From assembly GCA_934647145.1 (NCBI GenBank), contig CAKUFB010000075.1, positions 1-10,197 of the forward strand: a stretch of DNA of 10,197 nt. Reading direction: 5' to 3'. How positions within the stretch are numbered: the first letter of the stretch is position 1; each line of letters opens with the position of its first letter. This document shows positions 5,943 to 10,197 of this stretch, in pieces. The notes under the pieces are model-generated. The model had not been told where the DNA came from, ran no database searches, and was given only the letters and a program-made list of their open reading frames with translations. Source of the DNA: an uncultured Clostridia bacterium (lineage in GTDB: Bacteria; Bacillota; Clostridia; Christensenellales; Aristaeellaceae). The position numbers and the translations under genes are program-made.

Positions 5943-6139
5943 GCCCGGCCGGCAGGGCCGACAGCCAGCTGCTAGCGCCGGCCGGGCAGTGCCCGGAGCC
6001 ACTTGCTGCCGGTCGGCGGGGCCGACAGCCACCTGCTGCCGCGGGACAGAACACGAAATCAGCCGCCATAGATTGGAGCGGCTGATTTCTTCGGTTTTCC
6101 GGGCTTCCCCGGAAAACTCCTGCCAGCGTTGCTGGCCAG
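5935..6139 (+). repeat. Multi-hairpin dispersed repeat, unit D with partial leader
   Basis: It starts inside the end of the preceding gene with GCAGGCTGAGCC. The stretch 5935-5985 looks like the 5' part of one copy (GGCAGGGCCGACAGCC), after which a full unit begins near 5986. That unit has H0-like CCGGGC-AGT-GCCCGG (5982-5996) and GTCGGC-GGG-GCCGAC (6012-6026). H1 is a perfect 11-bp stem, GAAATCAGCCG / CGGCTGATTTC (6055-6089), around CCATAGATTGGAG. H2 is GTTTTCCGGG / CCCGGAAAAC (6094-6117), and H3 is GCCAGC-GTT-GCTGGC (6122-6136). H3 here has both arms changed relative to the other copies. Confidence 0.85.
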
Positions 6140-6293
6140 GCAGTGCCCGGAGCCACCTGCTGCCGGTCGGCGGGGCCGACAGCCACCTGCTGCCGCCGGA
6201 CAGAACACGAACCCAGCCGCCATAGATTAGAGCGGCTGGTTTCTTCGGTTTTCCGGGATTCCCCGGAAAACTCCTGCCGGCATTGCCGACTCG
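6140..6293 (+). repeat. Multi-hairpin dispersed repeat, unit E (tandem duplicate of D)
   Basis: It repeats 5986-6139 with a period of exactly 154 bp and few differences. H1 is GAACCCAGCCG / CGGCTGGTTTC (6209-6243, one mismatch) around CCATAGATTAGAG. H2 is GTTTTCCGGG-ATTC-CCCGGAAAAC (6248-6271), and H3 is CGGC-ATT-GCCG (6278-6288). It ends with GCCGACTCGGGC, the same boundary sequence as in units A and B. Confidence 0.85.
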
Positions 6294-6428
6294 GGCAGAG
6301 CAAAATGCCCGGCGTAGGCGCGGAACGCCCGTAAAATCTTCGATATATAGCGGAGACCGGTGAGGGGAGGGGGACAGCAGCGGGGCGCGCTGTATGCCTC
6401 GCCTTTCTGTTTTCGCGCCGTGAGCGCC
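6294..6428. other. Intergenic tail between repeat and YcxB-like gene
   Basis: 135 bp between convergent genes. A short GGCGT / ACGCC pairing occurs near 6311-6330, and a GC-rich stretch lies at 6360-6400. I saw no convincing terminator for the leftward operon and no gene. Confidence 0.4.
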
Positions 6429-6971
6429 CTATTCCCACACCTCGACCGCCTTCTGCGTCTTCTCCTTTAGGAAATCGAGCAGCGCCTGCCGCTCCTCGTC
6501 GCCTGAGAACATCGATTCATATACGGTAAACGCCCGTATGTCGCTGAAGAACACGTAGACCGCGCCGTGGCAGAGTATCAGCCTTTCCACCGTATGGTAC
6601 GGGCAGGTGGTGATCAGATCCGGGTTTTCGTCGTGGATGTGCTCCTCGGTGAAGGTCAGCGTGCCGTCTGGCGAATAGAGCCGCGACCCGCTTTGAAGCA
6701 TGCGCAGAACCGCCTGATCACAGCCGCGCAGAAAGCTGCTCTTCGCGTTCAGCCAGGCAATGAGGCAGACCGGAATGGCCGCGGACGCGGCGATTGCGGC
6801 GATCAGCCAGAGCTCATTGAACACAGCGATCAGCACAAGGCAGGCAGAGTAAATAATGGGGTTCAGGCGCCTGCTCCTTATTGCCCTTTGCCAGCTCCCG
6901 GAGTGCAGCGCGCAGTCCCGGTTGAAGCGGAGATATTCCTCCTCTGTGACGCGATATTGAAACTCAAGCAT
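6429..6971 (-). CDS. YcxB-like membrane protein of unknown function
   Basis: A 180-aa protein starting MLEFQYRVTEEEYLRFN. It has a short cytoplasmic N-terminus, two adjacent hydrophobic segments (about 38-51 and 54-74) forming a probable membrane hairpin, and a soluble C-terminal half. The C-terminal half contains GTLTFTEEHI (103-112) and the pattern PYHTVERLILCHGAVYVFFSD (124-144, split by strands). This layout is that of the YcxB family: an N-terminal beta segment, a two-helix membrane hairpin and a C-terminal domain that turns up as a PH-like fold. The biochemical role of the family is unknown. The start is ATG at 6969-6971 with GGAAG about 10 nt upstream, 26 bp after the GNAT stop; a longer upstream frame would overlap that gene. 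It is the last gene of the asparaginase operon. Confidence 0.75.
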   Translation of the reverse strand: MLEFQYRVTEEEYLRFNRDCALHSGSWQRAIRSRRLNPIIYSACLVLIAVFNELWLIAAIAASAAIPVCLIAWLNAKSSFLRGCDQAVLRMLQSGSRLYSPDGTLTFTEEHIHDENPDLITTCPYHTVERLILCHGAVYVFFSDIRAFTVYESMFSGDEERQALLDFLKEKTQKAVEVWE

Positions 6972-6997
6972 CTCGGCGCATCTTCCTTCCTCGGTAC

Positions 6998-7432
6998 TTA
7001 TTCGACCGTGAAGCCTGTCCACTGCGCGCGGTTGTAGACCATCACGTCGTCCGGCCGCTTCATGCCGATTTTCTCATAGAACGGGACGGCGCTTTCGTTC
7101 GCGCAGGTATACATGATGACGTCGTCTTCCCCGCCCGCCAGCTCATGCAGCCGCCTGACCAGCGCCCTGCCGATTCCCTTCCCCACATGCTCGCGCGCCA
7201 CGCCCAGGTCGGTGATGAACAGCCAGTAGGCGAAGTCGGTGATCCCGAAGCACACGCCGACGAGCTCGCCCGCGGCGTCCCGCGCCGTGAGGCTGATCGA
7301 GGTCCTGCGAACCAGCGTGTCGATGCGTTCCCTGAACCGCTCCCTGGGGTACTGCGAGCCCAGGTCGGTGCGCTTCAGAAACTCGATGTATTCCTCGGCG
7401 GTCAGTCGTTCCTCGCGAATCGCATACTCCAA
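6998..7432 (-). CDS. GNAT-family N-acetyltransferase
   Basis: A 144-aa protein with the GNAT fold, which transfers an acetyl group from acetyl-CoA to an amine. Motif A is ITDLGVAREHVGKGIGRALV (73-92) with the pyrophosphate-binding H-x-G-K-G-x-G loop. The downstream NESAVPFYEKIGMKRP (112-127) is the usual motif B region. It resembles small single-domain acetyltransferases of unknown substrate, and the substrate cannot be read from the sequence. The start is TTG at 7430-7432, only 3 bp after the stop of the upstream gene. The strong GGAGGAGGTG ribosome binding site is formed by the last codons of that gene (Leu-Glu-Glu-Val), so translation is probably coupled. No ATG occurs near the expected N-terminus. 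Confidence 0.88.
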   Translation of the reverse strand: MEYAIREERLTAEEYIEFLKRTDLGSQYPRERFRERIDTLVRRTSISLTARDAAGELVGVCFGITDFAYWLFITDLGVAREHVGKGIGRALVRRLHELAGGEDDVIMYTCANESAVPFYEKIGMKRPDDVMVYNRAQWTGFTVE

Positions 7433-7435
7433 TCG

Positions 7436-8569
7436 TCACACCTCCTCCAGGCAGCGGTAGAGTATGTTGCGGATACGGGGCTGAACTACGTCCTCAAAGT
7501 TGGGAGAGGACTGCTGGCCGAAGAGCATGACCAGGCGATATTCCGGGTCGATGAGCGCGTAGGTGCCCGCCGCGCCGCCCCAGCCGAACTCGCCCAGGCC
7601 GCCCGGACTGCCGCTTTCGGCGCGGGAGACGAGCGTGCGCACGCCCAGGCCGTAGCCGTAGCCCGCGTACTGCGTCCAGTTAAAGTCGCGCATCTGCGCG
7701 TCGGAGAGCTGGTTTTCCCGCATCAGGCGCACGGTGGCGCTGCCCAGGATGCGGGTATGTGTCTGCTCGCACCAGCCGCCCCGGCATAGGGCGCAGGCGA
7801 ACCGGGCGTAGTCGTCCAGCGTGCAGCTCAGCCCCGCGCCGCCCGAGCGGCAGTTGGGGGAGCGCTGATAGACGTTTTCATAGGCCTCGCGCACGGGTGC
7901 CCTCCCGCGTTCGCAGCGGTAGCGGCAGGCCACGCGGCCGAGCTTGTCCTGCGGAACGAAGAAGTGCGCGTCCTTCATGCCCAGCGGCGCGAAAACGTGC
8001 CTTTCCAGGTACGCCTCGAACGACAGGCCGGACAGCTCCTCGATCAGCGCGCCCAGCACGTCGTGAGCCAGCGAGTACGCCCAGCGCTCGCCCGGCTCGT
8101 AGATCAGCGGCTCCTTCGCCAGCGCCTGCGCAAACTGCCGGGTGGTATACCGCATGTCCGTCTCGCGCATCATAGCCTGCATGGAGGGCGAGTCCAGGTC
8201 ATAGGTCAGCCCGGCCGACATGGCGAACAGGTCGCGCACGGTGATCGGCCGCACGGCGGGGCGAAGCGCGTCCCCCTCGCGCACGGTCATCTCGGAAAAC
8301 TCGGGCAGGTATCGACTCACCGGGTCGGTCAGCAGGAACTTGCCCCTTTCATAGAGCTGCAGCGCGGCCGCGCAGGTGATCGGCTTGGTCATCGAGAACA
8401 TGCGGTAGATCGTGTCCCGGGCGATGGGGCGGCTCGCCTCGCGGTCGGCATAGCCCTCCATCCGGCGGTAGACCTCGCCGCCGTCCAGATAGACCGCGCA
8501 GTCATATCCGGCCAGTCCCAGCTCGCCCTCGAGCGTCTTCAGGTATTCGTTCAGCGCGTTGAAATTCAT
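7436..8569 (-). CDS. Serine beta-lactamase-fold hydrolase (class C / EstB-like)
   Basis: A 377-aa protein of the beta-lactamase/transpeptidase-like family. The nucleophile motif S-x-x-K is SMTK (59-62) in YRMFSMTKPIT. The second motif is Tyr165 in WAYSLAHDVLG, and the third is WGGAAGT (330-336). The WGG third motif and YS second motif are typical of EstB-type esterases and amide hydrolases rather than of resistance beta-lactamases, which have YxN and KTG. No signal peptide is seen (MNFNALNEYLKTLEG), so it is cytoplasmic, which also argues against a role in antibiotic resistance. The start is the ATG at 8567-8569 with GAGGAG 8 nt upstream, 5 bp after the asparaginase stop. The reading frame stays open much further upstream, but that part lies antiparallel in register over the asparaginase gene and is rejected. 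The natural substrate is unknown. Confidence 0.88.
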   Translation of the reverse strand: MNFNALNEYLKTLEGELGLAGYDCAVYLDGGEVYRRMEGYADREASRPIARDTIYRMFSMTKPITCAAALQLYERGKFLLTDPVSRYLPEFSEMTVREGDALRPAVRPITVRDLFAMSAGLTYDLDSPSMQAMMRETDMRYTTRQFAQALAKEPLIYEPGERWAYSLAHDVLGALIEELSGLSFEAYLERHVFAPLGMKDAHFFVPQDKLGRVACRYRCERGRAPVREAYENVYQRSPNCRSGGAGLSCTLDDYARFACALCRGGWCEQTHTRILGSATVRLMRENQLSDAQMRDFNWTQYAGYGYGLGVRTLVSRAESGSPGGLGEFGWGGAAGTYALIDPEYRLVMLFGQQSSPNFEDVVQPRIRNILYRCLEEV

Positions 8570-8574
8570 TCGGT

Positions 8575-9588
8575 TCACTCCTCGTTCAGCGTTTCCTCGC
8601 TCAGTTCGCCGCACAGGTTGGTCAGGAACAGCTCCTGAATGCGGCGCGTGTCGCTTTCGAAGCTGCACAGCCACATCAGCTTGGCCACGATGGCCTCGTA
8701 GGTCATGTCGCCCGCGCAGATCACGCCCTCCATCAGCGCCTTGCGCCCCACCTCGTAGGTGCTCATGTTGCAGTAGCCGCCCGAGCACTGGGTGGTGCCC
8801 ACCGAGATAATCCCCTTTATCTCCAGCATGTGCAGCTTGCCGATCAGGCTGCGCATGGCGATGGGCACGCCGCCGAACCCGAAGCACTCCAGCACCAGCG
8901 CGCGGATGTCCATCTGCGCCACGTAATCCAGTATGTGCGGATCCATGCCGGGAATCAGCTTCATCAGCAGCACCTTGGGGCACGCGCCCAGGTGAAAGGC
9001 CTCCTCCGCGGGCGCGGGATCCAGGTGATACACGCAGATGCGCTTGCCCGCGAACAGCGCCGCCTCGGGCACGTTGATGCTGCGGAAGGCGTCCAGGGAG
9101 ACCGTGTCCACCTTGCTGGCCCGGCAGCCCTTGATAATCCGCCCGCAGAACACCACGTACACGCCCGCAAACCGCGCGTCCATGGCGGTGTAAAAGGCCT
9201 GAAGCAGGTTCCTTGGCGCGTCCGAGCCGGGTTCGCCGATCGGGCTCTGCGACCCGGTCAGTATGACCGGAATGCGGATGCCGCGCAGCATGAAGCTCAG
9301 CGCGGAGGAGGTATAGGCCATGGTGTCGGTGCCGTGGGTGATGACCACGCCGTCGTAATCGCGCCGCCGCTCCACGATGCGCTCGGCCAGCAGCGTCCAG
9401 TGCTCCGGCTGCATGTTGCTCGAGTCCAGCGAGAGCACCGACTCGATGGTTACGTCCGCCTGCTCCAGGATTCCCGGGCAGAAGGACAGGAGCTGCTCGC
9501 CGCGCAGCTGCGGAGACAGACCGTCCTCGCTGCTGGCGGAGGCCACCGTGCCCCCGGTGGTCAGCATCAGAATTTTTTTCTTGCGCAC
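8575..9588 (-). CDS. ansA: Type I (cytoplasmic) L-asparaginase
   Basis: A 337-aa enzyme hydrolysing L-asparagine to aspartate and ammonia. The N-terminal TTGGTVAS carries nucleophile Thr14. The second catalytic motif is HGTDTMAYT (85-93, Thr87 and Asp88), and the third is Lys159 in CRASKVDT. Downstream, ISVGTTQCSGG and MSTYEVGRKAL match the C-terminal domain of E. coli AnsA, and there is no signal peptide, so it is the cytoplasmic type. The start chosen is the GTG at 9586-9588 (VRKKKILML). The GTG two codons earlier at 9592-9594 sits inside the GAGGTG ribosome binding site and would have no spacing. It is the first gene of a four-gene operon with a good promoter. Glutaminase side activity is possible. 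Confidence 0.92.
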   Translation of the reverse strand: MRKKKILMLTTGGTVASASSEDGLSPQLRGEQLLSFCPGILEQADVTIESVLSLDSSNMQPEHWTLLAERIVERRRDYDGVVITHGTDTMAYTSSALSFMLRGIRIPVILTGSQSPIGEPGSDAPRNLLQAFYTAMDARFAGVYVVFCGRIIKGCRASKVDTVSLDAFRSINVPEAALFAGKRICVYHLDPAPAEEAFHLGACPKVLLMKLIPGMDPHILDYVAQMDIRALVLECFGFGGVPIAMRSLIGKLHMLEIKGIISVGTTQCSGGYCNMSTYEVGRKALMEGVICAGDMTYEAIVAKLMWLCSFESDTRRIQELFLTNLCGELSEETLNEE

Positions 9589-9623
9589 AGGCACACCTCG
9601 TTTGCTTGATTTGTCGCTCGTCT

Positions 9624-9652
9624 ATTGTAGCATATCCAGATCGGATTCTCAA
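9624..9652 (-). promoter_or_regulatory. Sigma-A type promoter for the asparaginase operon
   Basis: The minus strand has TTGAGA (9647-9652), a 17-bp spacer and TACAAT (9624-9629) preceded by TGC, an extended -10. It lies about 35 bp upstream of the chosen GTG start. Confidence 0.78.
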
Positions 9653-9672
9653 TGCGAAATTGCTTCGGGTAT

Positions 9673-9822
9673 CGGCTCAGCCTGCCCGCGTCGGCAATGC
9701 CGACAGGAGTTTTCCGGAGAATTCCGGAAAACCGGAGAAATCAGCCGCTCCAATCTATGGCGGCTGGTTTCGTGTTCTGTCCGGCGGCAGTAGTTGGCCG
9801 TCGGCCCTGCCGACCTGCCGAC
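9673..9822 (-). repeat. Multi-hairpin dispersed repeat, unit F (inverted orientation)
   Basis: Complete copy read on the minus strand. It has GTCGGC-AGG-GCCGAC (9800-9814) and H1 with arms GAAACCAGCCG and CGGCTGATTTC around CCATAGATTGGAG (9737-9771, one C-A mismatch). H2 is GTTTTCCGGA-ATTC-TCCGGAAAAC (9709-9732), H3 is GTCGGC-ATT-GCCGAC (9690-9704), and H0 is GCAGGCTGAGCC (9673-9688). It sits upstream of both the asparaginase and oleate hydratase genes, outside their predicted promoters. Confidence 0.85.
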
Positions 9823-9904
9823 CGGACAATTGGGCAGATTTGTCGCAATTCTGTGCACCTGCCGCCGCGTGTCGGGATTTTCGGCACATGGGCGATTCTG
9901 TCCG

Positions 9905-9932
9905 TTGTAGAGTGCCTGAAAACGGGTATAAT
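9905..9932 (+). promoter_or_regulatory. Promoter for oleate hydratase
   Basis: TTGTAG (9905-9910), a 16-bp spacer and a perfect TATAAT (9927-9932), about 32 bp upstream of the start codon. An AATTG / CAATT inverted pair (9828-9832, 9846-9850) further upstream might be an operator, but it is weak. Confidence 0.7.
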
Positions 9933-9964
9933 AAGAGCCATAAGAAACACAGGAGGTATTGGTT

Positions 9965-10197
9965 ATGTATTATTCCGCTGGCAATTATGAATCCTTCGCG
10001 CGTCCCGAAAAGCCGGAAGGCGTTGATAAGAAATCGGCATATATCATTGGCACCGGTCTGGCCGGCCTTACCGCGGCGTTCTACCTGGTTCGTGACGGCC
10101 AGATGAAGGGCGAGCGCGTCCACCTGCTGGAGAAGCTCGAGCTGGCGGGCGGCAGCTGCGACGGCCGCAAGGACGTGACCAAGGGCTTCTATATGCG
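9965..10197 (+). CDS. ohyA: Oleate hydratase (myosin-cross-reactive antigen family), N-terminal part
   Basis: The first 77 codons are seen; the gene runs off the right edge. Oleate hydratases are FAD-containing enzymes that add water to the cis-9 double bond of oleic or linoleic acid, giving 10-hydroxy fatty acids; in gut bacteria this is regarded as detoxification of free fatty acids. The start MYYSAGNYESFARPEKPEGV, then AYIIGTGLAGLTAAFYLVRDG with dinucleotide-binding G-T-G-L-A-G (29-34), DGQMKGE and GGSCDG, is typical of the family. One small point is Cys where most members have Met or Leu in GGS-x-DG. The start is ATG with AGGAGGT 7 nt upstream. It is divergent from the asparaginase operon with its own promoter. 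Confidence 0.92.
   Translation, partial: MYYSAGNYESFARPEKPEGVDKKSAYIIGTGLAGLTAAFYLVRDGQMKGERVHLLEKLELAGGSCDGRKDVTKGFYM

Noticed and set aside
5899..6438. Open frames running through the repeats (also at 88-510 and 9649-9858)
   Set aside because: They repeat the same peptide words (for example SPENSCR) only because the DNA element is repeated. There is no ribosome binding site, and hairpin conservation explains the sequence better.
7436..8569. Antibiotic-resistance beta-lactamase
   Set aside because: No signal peptide, and the third motif is WGG rather than KTG, which fits esterase or amide hydrolase relatives.
7436..9652. One 738-codon open frame spanning the hydrolase and the asparaginase region on the minus strand
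   Set aside because: Only the part from 8569 down has family motifs. The rest is an alternative frame of ansA, low in motifs and rich in Arg, Gly and Ala as expected from GC-rich shadow frames.

Overview
The window looks like a GC-rich, endospore-forming member of the Firmicutes (Clostridia), plausibly from the gut. The lineage evidence is a germination protease gene (gpr) with a good match to a forespore sigma-G promoter, next to a divergent rpsT, an arrangement typical of spore-forming Firmicutes. Strong AGGAGG-type ribosome binding sites and TTG/GTG starts fit this. No rRNA or tRNA gene, transposase or CRISPR array was seen, and the exact genus cannot be named from sequence alone.

Layout: 1-179 is the 3' end of guaA (GMP synthase). 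180-921 has no recognisable gene. It holds two full and one decayed copy of a multi-hairpin repeat, then about 390 bp of unexplained, structure-rich DNA, then a terminator. 922-3531 is a leftward metN-metI-metQ operon (methionine-type ABC importer) with its own extended -10 promoter. 3723-3983 is leftward rpsT (ribosomal protein S20, TTG start) with a promoter and terminator. 4149-5075 is rightward gpr, followed 27 bp later by a metallo-beta-lactamase-fold lipoprotein (5103-5942). 5935-6293 holds a tandem pair of the same repeat. 6429-9588 is a tightly packed leftward operon read in the order type I asparaginase, serine-beta-lactamase-fold hydrolase, GNAT acetyltransferase, YcxB-like membrane protein. 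9673-9822 is another repeat copy in inverted orientation. 9965 to the window edge is the start of a rightward oleate hydratase gene.

The genes fall into separate modules: purine synthesis, methionine uptake, translation, spore germination, amide/asparagine hydrolysis and fatty-acid hydration. The main non-standard feature is the dispersed repeat. Five clear copies keep the same hairpin order and a nearly invariant 13-nt loop (CCATAGATTRGAG), while the stem sequences change on both arms together. Such compensatory change is the signature of selection on secondary structure, so the repeat is either a structured RNA or a folded mobile element. It was not assigned to any known family here.
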